From Mixophyes australis (Eukaryota; Chordata; Amphibia; Anura; Limnodynastidae), in NCBI GenBank assembly GCA_036250195.1, contig JAVHZZ010000006.1, positions 188,479,850 to 188,543,849 on the forward strand: a stretch of DNA of 64,000 nt, given 5' to 3'. Positions 32,361-43,609 of this stretch are shown here, in pieces. The stretch's first letter is position 1; each line of letters begins with the position of its first letter. The position numbers and the translations under genes were made by a program. Below the pieces are notes generated by a model, which ran no database searches, was not told where the DNA came from, and worked only from the letters and a program-made list of their open reading frames with translations.

Positions 32361-34080
32361 ACTGGGGAGTGCTAAAAATTATTTAGTAGATTCTGCTGAC
32401 AGTTATGACTTTTGACAGCCAGAAATATTAATGCACAATTAGGGAGGACACCCCAAAAACACTGAGGAGTGCTAAAAATTATTTAGTAGATACTGCTGAC
32501 AGATATGACTTTTGACATCCAGAAATATTAATGCACAATTAGGGAGGACACCCCAAAAACACTGAGGAGTGCTAAAAATTATTTAGTAGATACTGCTGAC
32601 AGATATGACTTTTGACAGCCAGAAATATTAATGCACAATTAGGGAGGACACCCCAAAAACACTGAGGAGTGCTAAAAATTATTTAGTAGATACTGCTGAC
32701 AGATATGACTTTTGACAGCCAGAAATATTAATGCACAATTAGGGAGGACACCCCAAAAACACTGAGGAGTGCTAAAAATTATTTAGTAGATACTGCTGAC
32801 AGATATGACTTTTGACAGCCAGAAATATTAATGCACAATTAGGGAGGACACCCCAAAAACACTGAGGAGTGCTAAAAATTATTTAGTAGATACTGCTGAC
32901 AGATATGACTTTTGACAGCCAGAAATATTAATGCACAATTAGGGAGGACACCCCAAAAACACTGAGGAGTGCTAAAAATTATTTAGTAGATACTGCTGAC
33001 AGATATGACTTTTGACAGCCAGAAATATTAATGCACAATTAGGGAGGACACCCCAAAAGCACTGAGGAGTGCTACAAATTATTTAGTAGATACTGCTGAC
33101 AGATATGACTTTTGACAGCCAGAAATATTAATGCACAATTAGGGAGGACACCCCAAAAACACTGAGGAGTGCTAAAAATTATTTAGTAGATACTGCTGAC
33201 AGATATGACTTTTGACAGCCAGAAATATTAATGCACAATTAGGGAGGACACCCCAAAAACACTGAGGAGTGCTAAAAATTATTTAGTAGATACTGCTGAC
33301 AGATATGACTTTTGACAGCCAGAAATATTAATGCACAATTAGGGAGGACACCCCAAAAGCACTGAGGAGTGCTACAAATTATTTAGTAGATACTGCTGAC
33401 AGATATGACTTTTGACAGCCAGAAATATTAATGCACAATTAGGGAGGACACCCCAAAAACACTGAGGAGTGCTAAAAATTATTTAGTAGATACTGCTGAC
33501 AGATATGACTTTTGACAGCCAGAAATATTAATGCACAATTAGGGAGGACACCCCAAAAACACTGAGGAGTGCTAAAAATTATTTAGTAGATACTGCTGAC
33601 AGATATGACTTTTGACAGCCAGAAATATTAATGCACAATTAGGGAGGACACCCCAAAAACACTGAGGAGTGCTAAAAATTATTTAGTAGATACTGCTGAC
33701 AGATATGACTTTTGACAGCCAGAAATATTAATGCACAATTAGGGAGGACACCCCAAAAACACTGAGGAGTGCTAAAAATTATTTAGTAGATACTGCTGAC
33801 AGATATGACTTTTGACAGCCAGAAATATTAATGCACAATTAGGGAGGACACCCCAAAAACACTGAGGAGTGCTAAAAATTATTTAGTAGATACTGCTGAC
33901 AGATATGACTTTTGACAGCCAGAAATATTAATGCACAATTAGGGAGGACACCCCAAAAGCACTGAGGTGTGCTACAAATTATTTAGTAGATACTGCTGAC
34001 AGATATGACTTTTGACAGCCAGAAATATTAATGCACAATTATGGGGGACACCCCAAAAGCGCTGGGGAGTGCCAAATATG
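32361..34080. repeat. 100-bp tandem array, 17 full units
   Basis: Exact 100-bp periodicity starts with 'actgaggagtgctaaaaatt'. Seventeen full units begin at 32,361 and the last starts at 33,961; a partial divergent unit is at 34,061-34,080. Units are nearly identical. A variant with 'caaaagc' and 'gctacaaatt' recurs at units starting 33,061, 33,361 and 33,961, which suggests multi-unit duplication. The array begins 15 bp upstream of the transposase ATG, in the position of the 5' UTR or promoter. Confidence 0.97.
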
Positions 34081-34429
34081 AAGAAAAAATAATAAACCTC
34101 TATCCTCCTCTCTGCACTAGCGATTTTGGTTAGAGCAATTGCAAGAACAATATTGTATTCTCTGTCCCTGCTCTAATTAGCCTATGACTACACCCTGCTC
34201 TCTCCCTCTGTCAAATGGCGATGGATTGCTGTGGAGGCGTGTATTTATAAAGTTGAAGTATCGCGAGAACCGAGTCCCGAGATCCGACAACGTCACAATG
34301 ACGTTCGGCCTCGATTTGGATTCGGAATGGGCGGGAGAGTACCGAGCTGCTCAGCTCGGTACTCGGATACCCAAAGTTCGGGTGGGTTCGGTTCTCGGAG
34401 AACCGGACCCGCCCATCTCTAATCATAAG

Positions 34430-35686
34430 TAACCTCCAAATCCTTATAATTAACCCCCTTATAATAATCGTTAACCCCCTCACCAATCAATCCCCTCATC
34501 CTGTCATTAGCCTCCTCAAAATCATTAAATCTGTCATCATCACAATCACCTCTTCATCAACGTTAACCTCACCATCATTAATTAACCCCCAACATTACAT
34601 ATTAACCCCCTTATAATCATTAAATCCCACATCAGCCACCCTTTATAATCATTACATCCTTTAGCCACATCATAACAACCCATTCAACATCATTAACCCC
34701 TTTATAATCAGTAACTACCTCATCCTCAACATTAACTTCCCACCAAGCATGTGATATCCTCCCTCCAGCCCCACGTACCTGTTGCTGATCCATCATTAGT
34801 CAGAGGGGAACTGATCACATGTCAGTTCCCCTGTGTGTGCTTTCGCTCCCACAGCACGCCCTGCAGTCCGGAGTCCCTGCATCTACCTGTCAGCGTCCAC
34901 AGCCACCTGAGGAGAGGTAGGGGCCATGCTTTCTGTGGCAGTTGTACGCTGTCCCTAATTTGCTCCATGCACTTTGTGCAGAGCGCTTAACCAGGAGTAT
35001 TTTCGTCTTTCTGGGTGGCAGCAGACCACATAAATGCTTGGCAATAGCCCTCAGTGATGCCCCCAAAAGCCTGATGGCTGCCTAAACCTGCCTAATGGTA
35101 GCGCTGGGCCTCCTCCTCCCACCACCCATGTCAGTGGTGTTGGGGCAATAGAAAGTAATAATTGAGATATCAGCATTTCTTCATGTGGTGCTACTGGTCT
35201 CAGCAAGCCTTGGCAGCTATACAGTGCTGGTAGGCAAGGGCCTCTGGGACAGTAGTGCACCAGGAAAAAAATACTGTTAAATAAAAACACACGCTGTGAT
35301 AAAAATTGTTATTAAAATAAACTGCTGTAAACACCCTCTTTTTACAATTTATTACACACAATCTTTTACTCTAATTGGGAAAAAAAAAAAAAAAATCTGC
35401 CACTTTACAAAAAGTAACCAAACAGAGCGGCTTCACTCTAATTGGTCAGAGTGCTGTCAGCTCTGATTTGTTAGTTATGGCTAATCCTCATGTTTAATTT
35501 AGCTGCTATAAATTACATTGACACAATTTAGTTCATTGATAATAGCCTGGGGCTGTGTGACATTATTACAGGGGAACCCCATGCTGCAGGTTTCCATGTC
35601 ATAAGGTCACCAGCTCAGCTTGTCATAGTCAGTGCTGGGGACCCCACACAGTTCCTACCCCTGCAATTGCCCCTACCAGACCAGGC
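34430..35686. other. Simple-repeat zone and possible hAT remnant; no gene
   Basis: 34,435-34,745 consists of degenerate tandem 'ttaacccccttataatcatt' units. The stretch 35,080-35,115 (gctgcctaaacctgcctaat, then ggtagcgctgggcc) resembles the right end of the hAT element at 15,328-17,289, so part of this zone may be an older hAT copy. No coding sequence. Confidence 0.45.
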
Positions 35687-36026
35687 CATCATCATCATCA
35701 TCATTTATTTATATAGCGCCACTAATTCCGCAGCACTGTACAGAGAACTCATTCACTTCAGTCCCTGCCCCATTGGGGCTTACAGTCTAAATTCCCTAAT
35801 GCACGCACACAGAGACAGACAGACACAGACTACGTCTGTGTAGCAGCCAATTAACCTACCAGTATGTTTTTGGAGTGTGGGAGGAAACTGGAGCACCTGG
35901 AGGAAACCCACGCAAACACGGGGAGACCATACAAATTCCTCACAAATAAGGCCATGGTCGGGAATTTAACTCATGACCCCGGTGCTGTAAGGCAGAAGTG
36001 CTAACCACTACGCCGCCGTGCTGCCC
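35687..36026 (-). mobile_element. V-SINE (HE1-like), full length with L2-like tail
   Basis: In minus orientation it carries the tail repeats (ATGATGATG as catcatcat at 35,687-35,703), 'atttatatagcgccactaat', the 'agccccaatggggcaggg' block, the conserved V-SINE domain (35,860-35,950) and the tRNA-like head ending near 36,026. It is the best-preserved copy in this orientation. Confidence 0.92.
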
Positions 36027-37117
36027 TTAAGACCCTTAAGATCATTCAGACTCATTTAGCATACTGTGCTGAGTCACGCATAGGCTTCTCAGAATATACT
36101 CAGAAATGCATCTTTTTATTAGACTAATTTTACTTCCCCATTTTAGAAGCAAATTAATTCAAATTCAGCATCAGCCCACTATGTGCATCTCAGCTCTGAT
36201 CAGACTAATACCAGACAATTAGTAATTGGATTGGCCCTAATCAAATCACTTCTGTGTGTAAAACAGGTTTAAAACCCTTGTCACCTTAATCTCTGCATAT
36301 TTTGCATATGATTTTAGATTCTGTTTTAAAGCATTTACCATGAAATCTGGCCCATGTGTCTAGTGTATCTATTAACCAATGCCTGAATCTGTGATAGATA
36401 CTTGTATACCACGTTGGAGAGAGCTCAGCATGGCTTTTTTCACTGCCTTTAGGCAAAATATCTGCCATCTACCTCCATTTCAGAATCCATAAAACGTCTT
36501 CATCTACTAAGAAAGCTCTTTATGAATCCTGCAGACCAACCAAACAGGAGTATTTAGGAGGACGCCTTCCTGTCTGTACAAGAGATAGAGCCTTTAGCAG
36601 AGAGGGCTCAACATTGTAATCTCCAGTAGTGAAACATATTGAGCACAGATGGTTTTGGTTAAAGGGAAAGATGGGTGGAAGGAAGAATTTTCTGTAGAGG
36701 AAAGGCTTTTATCCTACATAGTGGGAGCCATGCCTTGAGGTGACAGTAAAACTGCAAATAAACCTAAATGAAACCACCATAAAACCACAAGACTGTGCAG
36801 GCACCACTTGAAATGTAGGATGAGTAGAAAAGAGGCGGACAGATACATTAACTATTCCATATAGAGAGCAGAGAATTATAGCTTGTGCTGGCTGCAGGAG
36901 CCTGATGTAACAGTAGGAAGGGATAGGAACATATTAAAGGAAAAGATTCTAGGAAGGCACAATATGTAAATACAGCATTAATGTCATTTATAACCATGTT
37001 TTAGTCTTATTAAGATGGTATCCCATAGCAACAAATCAGGTATTAGCATGTATCAGTCAAAGTAAACCCCAAACTTTCCCTCAAAAGAACCAAACACCTC
37101 AAAAACACACACAAAAA
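36027..37117. other. No recognisable feature
   Basis: About 1.1 kb without a gene or repeat that I recognise. Confidence 0.5.
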
Positions 37118-37190
37118 GTATAGACTAGATAGACCTGTAGCTTCTGTTCTGGGATGAAATTCTATGTTTCTGTTTCCCCACCCTCATAGT
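37118..37190 (+). mobile_element. Possible LINE (CR1-type) 3' tail
   Basis: 'gactagatagacctgtagct' followed by 'ctatgtttctgtttc' resembles the 3' end of CR1-type LINEs in amphibians. It is short, with no RT region attached, so confidence is limited. Confidence 0.35.
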
Positions 37191-37586
37191 GGTAAGCAGG
37201 TGGCGTAGTAGTTACACCACTGTAATCTCTAGGTGGACTCAACAATTCTAATAGACAAGGGGACAAAGCCACTCACACAATCAAATCATCTATAGCACTA
37301 TTCAGTAAAGAATCTAGATGGAGCTATTATGACCAAAGTTTCAATTTCAATGTCCACAGGGCAGGAAGAGACTGTAAGGGAAGCTATACTTATGTACATG
37401 TCAGCCTGTTCCATAAGTCCCAACCACAAAGCAACAATACACAGTCTAGTCACATATCCTCCAATTAAAAATAATAAATGGATAGAGAAGAACAGAAGTG
37501 TATATAGTGGTTTGGGATAGTGTAAGTAAAGAAGTAGCTGGATACAGAAGAGCTGTCGATTGGGAAATCAGAGATCAGGAAGGAAT

Positions 37587-37857
37587 CAGGGCAGGAGCTA
37601 CCTCTAGGTGAACCTAGGCAGTCAACTAAGGCGTCAGGATTTAAGGGGCACCTAAAACAATAAATTAGGGATATAAGGGGTGTCCTCACTAGCTGCAGAT
37701 ATGGAAGAGCAGCCAACAGTGTCTTACCTGTAAAATTGCAGCTCCTCCATGGTGGTAATGGGCAGGGAATGTGGCGCCAGTCTCACTCTCCACACACGTT
37801 AAGAAGCGGGGAGGGGTGAAGGGCATTGTCTAAGTGGGGGCACCTGTGCTAGCCCTG
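37587..37857. mobile_element. Probable hAT MITE
   Basis: It begins cagggcaggagcta and ends tgctagccctg, giving short complementary termini of the CAGGG type. Flanking 8-mers are gaaggaat and attggaat (5 of 8 identical), consistent with a decayed target duplication. It interrupts the degenerate margin of the 60-bp minisatellite region. Confidence 0.6.
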
Positions 37858-38174
37858 ATTGGAATGAGTATGACAAGGTCTTATATAGTATAATATAAAT
37901 GGCAGAAGAATTGTATAGAATATAGCAGGATTTTATAAATGAAGAAGGAATTAGATGTAGTAGAGCAGGATTGTTTAAAATGCAGCAGGAGAGTACAGAT
38001 AACAAATGACCTATATGGGGAAGAACAGCATTGCATAGAGATGGATAGTATAAATGAGGGACGGATTGGAAAGAGTAGAGCATTACTGTATGTAGTAGAA
38101 CAGGTTAGAATACTGTAGGTGAGCAACAAAAAAAACAAACTGACCTGGAATTAGCTGCAGCTGGAAATGGGAAA

Positions 38175-39066
38175 GATACCAAAGAAAAAATAACCAGAGC
38201 AAAACAAAAACCAGAAAAAGAAAAATATGAAAAATAAATTTACAAAAACCAAATGAAAAAAAACAGTGGTTTATTTAATTAGTTGGCCAAAATCATATAA
38301 GATAAATAAGATAAATCAATTTGCAGTATATATAATCAATATGCCGATTGGAATTTTCATAAAAAACTTTCATTACGATCTGACTTCTCTCGTAAGAAAT
38401 ACAAAATACATATAAAGGTATATGCAACTTGTGTAGTAAGACTGACCAGGAATATATCCTGGATGTTCAGATGACAAAAATAAATGTAGATGGTGGATAT
38501 ATGAAAAATAAAAATAAAAATTTGTGTAGTGGATAATTGGGACATTTCTACATAGCGGAGCCCGTGAGTTACGAGATTACTGGTATCCTTCGTGGTTCTT
38601 TCATGCACATGAATCTATTGGCCTTGATCAAAGACATTTTATTGGGTTCTAATTTACCCTAAATACATTTAGACAATTGGTGTGTTTTTTCAGGGTCTGG
38701 ATCCTTAGTGCTATTGGCATTTACATCTGTTATATCCATATCCTAATGGATCTCTCTATGGAATATTATGCAGTTTTTTATTCTATTTATAATATGTTTT
38801 ATCGTTTTGCTGATATATTGTTTTATTGTATTGATTGATATTTTGTCATATCATACATTGGATGTATTTCCCTAATGTGAAATTGTTCATCTGTTTGTTT
38901 TAATCTATTTTATTTTGCACATGCTTAGGGCCATATGATTTTGGCCAACTAATTAAATAAACCACTGGTTTTTTTTCATATATGCCGATTGTTTTTTGTA
39001 TATTTATTTTTCCTATTTTTCTTTTTCTGGTTTTTGTTTTGCGCTGGTTATTTTTTTTCTTTGGGA
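38175..39066. mobile_element. Element with about 120-bp terminal inverted repeats
   Basis: The left arm (38,175-38,300) contains caaagaaaaaataaccag, aaaacaaaaaccagaaaaag and gtggtttatttaattagttg. The right arm (38,940-39,066) is its near complement. Total size is about 890 bp. The central part has no frame that I recognise. It lies in the minisatellite margin. The transposon superfamily and target duplication are unresolved. Confidence 0.8.
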
Positions 39067-39602
39067 GCAAGTAATTTGATAGAGAATAGCATGATCATAT
39101 AGATGAGGAAATATTGGATTGAATAGAACAAGATAGTGTGTAGCAGATTGAAATAGTATAGATGAGGGAGGTATTGGATAGTGAAGATCTTGATAGTATT
39201 GATGTGGGAGAAATTGGACAGAGAAGAACACATTTGTATACAATATACTAGGATAGTATTAATGTGAGAGGGACTGGATAGAGTCGAGGAAGATTATGTG
39301 GAGTAGAAAGAGATAGTGATGGAGTAGTAGTATACATGAGGGAGTGAGTGGATAGTGTACAGTATGGCTGTATAGAGTATAATGACATAGCATAGGTGAG
39401 GGAGTGATTGGATAGTGTACAGTAAGGCTGTATAGAGTATAATGGGATAGTATACATGAGGGAATGATTGGATAGTGTACAGTAAGGCTGTATAGAGTAT
39501 AATGGGATAGTATACATGAGGGAGTGATTGGATAGTGTACAGTAAGGCTGTATAGAGTATAATGGGATAGTATACATGAGGGAATGATTGGATAGTGTAC
39601 AG

Positions 39603-39937
39603 CATACTTACCAACTTTCTGTTGGTGAAATCCGGGAGCCTGCAGAGGAGGTGGGCGTGACGGGGGGGGGGGGGGGGGGGCGGGGCTCCAAGTGACGTCA
39701 TTTTGGACCTGCCCCCATGACGTGATGACGCAAAATGCGTCATTTGACAGTGGGGGGCGGGGCCAAACGCCGCGATTCACCGGGAATCGCGGCGTTTGGG
39801 ACTTAATTCTGCCCACTTCACTAGGAAGTGGGCAGAATTATCCAGATGCGGGGGATTGCCACACTCGCCCGGGAGCCCGGGAGACTCTCGCAAAATGCGG
39901 GAGTCTCCCGCAAAATGCGGGAGAGTTGGCAAGTCTG
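39603..39937. mobile_element. hAT MITE inserted in the minisatellite
   Basis: It is flanked by a perfect 8-bp duplication GTGTACAG (39595-39602 and 39938-39945), which is part of the 60-bp unit, so the empty site is present many times next to it. Termini are catacttaccaact and agttggcaagtctg. The interior has a hairpin (aaacgccgcgattc ... gaatcgcggcgttt, 39,765-39,798) and a G-run of about 19-20 bp (39,662-39,680). It belongs to the same family as the copy at 20,699. Confidence 0.97.
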
Positions 39938-40097
39938 GTGTACAGTAAGGCTGTATAGAGTATAATGGGATAGTATACACGAGGGAGTGATTGGATAGTG
40001 TACAGTAAGGCTGTATAGAGTATAATGGGAGAGTATACATGAGGGAGTGATTGGATAGTGTACAGTAAGGCTGTATAGAGTATAATGGGATAGTATA

Positions 40098-40463
40098 GCA
40101 CAGTGGCCTAGTGGTTAGCACTTCTGCCTCACAGTACTGGGGTCATGAGTTCGATTCCCGACCATGGCCTTATCTGTGTGGAGTTTGTATGTTCTCCCTG
40201 TGTTTGCGTGGGTTTCCTCCGGGTGCTCCGGTTTCCTCCCACACTCCAAAAACATACTGGTAGGTTAATTGGCTGCTATTATTTTTTTTTTTACCCTAGT
40301 CTCTGTCTGTCTGTCTCCCTCTCTGTCTGTCTGTGTGTGAGTGTGTGTCTATATTAGAGAATTTAGGCTGTAAGCTCCAATGGGGCAGGGACCGATGTGA
40401 GTGAGTTCTCTGTACAGCGCTGCGGAATTAGTGGCGCTATATAAATAAATGATGATGATGATA
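40098..40463 (+). mobile_element. V-SINE inserted in the minisatellite
   Basis: A full-length plus-strand copy has an A-box-like tggcctagtgg at 40,104 and a B-box-like gagttcgattccc at 40,147, typical of a tRNA-derived Pol III promoter. Then come the conserved domain (40,178-40,255), a pyrimidine/TG-rich stretch, 'gtaagctccaatggggcagg' and the L2-like tail 'gcgctatataaataaatgat' with GATGATGAT. Minisatellite sequence resumes exactly after the tail (ggtgagggagtgattgg). Confidence 0.95.
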
Positions 40464-41935
40464 GGTGAGGGAGTGATTGGATAGTGTTCAGTAAGGCTGT
40501 ATAGAGTATAATGGAATAGTATAGGTGAGGGAGTGATTGGATAGTGTTCAATAAGGCTGTATAAAGGAAAATGGAATAGTATAGGTGAGAGCGTGATTGG
40601 ATAGTGTACAGTAAGGCTATATAGAGTATAATGGAATAGTATAGGTGAGGGAGTGATTGGATAGTGTTCAATAAGGCTGTATAAAGGAAAATGGAATAGT
40701 ATAGGTGAGAGCGTGATTGGATAGTGTACAGTAAGGCTGTATAGAGTATAATGGGATAGTATAGGTGAGGGAGTGATTGAATAGTGTACAATAAGGCTGT
40801 ATAGAATATAATGGGATAGTATAGCTGAGGGAGTGATTGGATAGTGTACAGTAAGGCTGTATAGAGTATAATGGAATAGTATATATGAGAGCGTGTTTGC
40901 ATAGTGTATAGTAAGGCTGTATAGAGTATAATGGGGTAGTATAGGTGAAGGAGTGATTGTGAAGGAGTGTACAGTAAGATTGTACAGAGTATAATGGGAT
41001 AGTATACATGAGGGAGTGATTGGATAGTGTACAGTAAGGCAGTATAGAGTATAATGGGATAGTATAGCTGAGGGAGTGATTGGATAGTGTACAGTAAGGC
41101 AGTATAGAGTATAATGGGATAGTATAGCTGAGGGAGTGATTGGATAGTGTACAGTAAGGCTGTATAGAGTATAATGGGATAGTATATATGAGAGCGTGTT
41201 TGCATAGTGTATAGTAAGGCTGTATAGAGTATAATGGGGTAGTATAGGTGAAGGAGTGATTGTGAAGGAGTGTACAGTAAGATTGTACAGAGTATAATGG
41301 GATAGTATACATGAGGGAGTGATTGGATAGTGTACAGTAAGGCAGTATAGAGTATAATGGGATAGTATAGCTGAGGGAGTGATTGGATAGTGTACAGTAA
41401 GGCTGTATAGAGTATAATGGGATAGTATATATGAGAGCGTGTTTGCAGAGTGTATAGTAAGGCTGTATAGAGTATAATAGGATAGTATAGGTGAAGGAGT
41501 GATTGTGAAGGAGTGTACAGTAAGGCTGTATAGAGTATAATGGGATAGTTTAGGTGAGGAAATGATTGGATAGTGTACAGTAAGATTGTACAGAGTATAA
41601 TGGGATAGTATACATGAGGGAGTGATTGGATATTGTACAGTAAGGCTGTATAGAGTATAATGGGATAGTATATATGAGAGCGTGTTTGCAGAGTGTATAG
41701 TAAGGCTGTATAGAGTATAATGGGATAGTATAGGTGAAGGAGTGATTGTGAAGGAGTGTACAGTAAGGCTGTATAGAGTATAATGGGATAGTTTAGGTGA
41801 GGAAATGATTGGATAGTGTACAGTAAGATTGTACAGAGTATAATGGGATAGTATACATGAGGGAGTGATTGGATAGTGTACAGTAAGGCAGTATAGAGTA
41901 TAATGGGATAGTATAAATGAAAGATAAATTGATTG

Positions 41936-42560
41936 CTTAGGAAGGGCTTGGAAAAAAGTAGAGTGAGATAAAATAGATGAGGGAGGATTTTTATACAGTA
42001 GCGTGGGGTAGTATTTGTGAGGGAGGGATTGTACAGAATAGTATGACAGTATAGATGAGGAAGAAACTGAAAACAGTAGGGTGAGATAGTACAGGTAAGT
42101 GAAGGATTGTTTAGTGTAGAGGAAGATTAGTATAGAAATGGAAAGAATTGTATAGAGAAGATTGGAATTGTAAAAAGTAGAGTGAGATAGTATAAGGTCC
42201 TTCAACAAGATCCCTTTCACGCTGTACAAGAGTCACTAATGCAGTTATCAGTGTTGAATTAATTAATTGATGAGACGGTCATTACTAATCATCAATTACT
42301 TAATTTAGCCTGATAACTACACTAGGGAAATAAGAGGGCTATTGAATACTCCCCTTTGTCTCTGGAGAGAATGCTTCTCCCACATAAAGTGGGAAGTTAA
42401 GGAATAGAGCATTTTGTATTGGACAGAAGGGGTAATGTTGTAGGATATGGTATAGGCAAATGAGTAATTGCATAAAAAGAGCAGAATTGTACAGAGGGTT
42501 AGTATAGGAATGATTTGCATAGAGAACACCAGGCAGGATTGTATGAAGTGGAGTGGAATA
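41936..42560. repeat. Degenerate right margin of the minisatellite
   Basis: Variants of 'agagtgagatagtatagatg' and 'gaggattgtatagagtag' continue with increasing divergence to about 42,560, except for a unique stretch near 42,200-42,390. This mirrors the left margin. Confidence 0.7.
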
Positions 42561-43570
42561 CGAGAGCGGTATTGTATAAATGATGGAGTTATGGCTTTCT
42601 GAAGCTTGCTTTTTGTTTATTTAGTAGTAACAAAACCTGTGATTTTGTGAATTCAAGTAACTTCTCGAATGATTAAAGAATAAAAAAACACAGAATACAC
42701 AGAGTAGTCACTGGGTCTGTTTGAATGCTAGTCCCTCATTTTGTTTTCTCTTTGATTTCTGTGGGGTCCTAGAATATAGACCACCCAATGCAGACTAACA
42801 CTTTCACTGCTGGGGAACACCATGGACTACAGCAGAAAAATACATATTAATTTACAACAATGGATTTTAAAGGTACAAAACAGTAATTAGGCTGTGTGCA
42901 AGAGTTGCATAAACACCTATACAATATTAATCTTAGTTATAAATGTTTAACAGATATCCACTGTTGGAATCAAAGTGCCAGTTTAGAGATACGGCTCCAG
43001 ACAGACCTAGTTTAATCTGACCAGTTTATGCTTAATGAAGATTTCCTCATAAGCCTCTGGCATGGGAATATAAAGTTCTGCTTGAACAAATCTTAAAGGG
43101 TCTGCCACCATCATATTTATATAATACTTTTTAGAAACATAATTGTGTTAATTTTAGCACATATTTTTTTCTTTGCAGCCCAGTTCTAGATCTGCGATCT
43201 ACTCTACTTTATGAGCCCTGTATCATAAATATAACTGAGGGATGGATTAAGCCCGAGGGAAAATAAAAGCTGAGGTTTGTGTGCATAAGTATTGGATCAC
43301 TAAGGGTTAACAAAGCAGGAAGGTGTAGTGATGTCTGGACTAGTGTCATACGGGGCAGGAGCATAGGGAATGGTTCACAAGATCGGGGAGGAGTTAGTGA
43401 ACTCTCTTGGTTCCAGGGAAAGCATCCCTCCCTCCCATTCCCGATTCCTGGACCCGGTGTTCGCTTCCTGGGAAAGGTGCATCCTTTCCTGCTGATATAA
43501 GTACCCTGTAGTGAAAGGGGCGATTACCAAATTTTGGTGAACAATTTATGCGAGGGTCCGGTTATCTAAA
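42561..43570. other. No gene; possible LTR-type leader at the right end
   Basis: Nothing is recognised up to 43,400. At 43,490-43,560 a TATA-like gatataagtacc is followed by 'aaattttggtgaacaattta' and 'gcgagggtccgg', which resembles the LTR/primer-site leader of a retroviral element. This may be the start of a non-coding LTR element that contains the next array. Confidence 0.3.
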
Positions 43571-43609
43571 ATATGAGTGCCAGTACAGACACAGAGGAAT
43601 GATGAGCCA

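Larger units (their letters stand above)
28466..34421 (-). mobile_element. Complete autonomous-looking hAT transposon
   Basis: The element is bounded by a perfect 8-bp target duplication ATCATAAG (28458-28465 and 34422-34429). Terminal inverted repeats are short: tagagatggtc on the left and, as complement of the right end, tagagatgggc. It is 5,956 bp. The transposase gene is on the minus strand, so the element's 5' end is at 34,421. Order from the 5' end: TIR and a hairpin-rich subterminal zone with ggttctcggagaacc, seventeen 100-bp tandem units, the 997-codon transposase frame, a 3' region with three to four copies of a unit of about 101 bp, a TTTTGG-rich subterminal zone, and the 3' TIR. 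The intact frame and exact target duplication point to a young insertion. Confidence 0.93.
37490..39250. repeat. Degenerate left margin of the 60-bp minisatellite
   Basis: Outside inserted elements, sequence such as 37,870-38,125 and 39,075-39,250 repeats variants of 'atagaatagcagga' and 'gatgagggaggattggatag'. It resembles the core unit but with poor periodicity. It reads as the older, unhomogenised edge of the array. Confidence 0.65.
39250..41935. repeat. 60-bp minisatellite, homogeneous core
   Basis: The consensus unit is exactly 60 bp: gtacagtaaggctgtataga, then gtataatgggatagtataca, then tgagggagtgattggatagt. About 33 units remain after removing the two insertions at 39,603-39,937 and 40,098-40,463. 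Variant units (for example 'gcgtgtttgc' at 40,891, 41,194, 41,437 and 41,680) recur at 303, 243 and 243 bp, showing higher-order blocks. Because 60 is a multiple of 3 and the minus strand lacks stops, long frames of up to 626 codons appear there; I do not regard them as genes. Confidence 0.97.

Noticed and set aside
40100..40170. Genuine tRNA gene
   Set aside because: A- and B-box-like sequences are present, but the body does not fold as a tRNA and is continuous with the V-SINE domain.
40349..42229. 626-codon open frame on the minus strand with a 20-residue repeat
   Set aside because: It is produced by the 60-bp minisatellite: 60 is divisible by 3 and the unit has no minus-strand stop in that frame. 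Other frames are open too (for example 280 and 214 codons), and the frame runs into the V-SINE.
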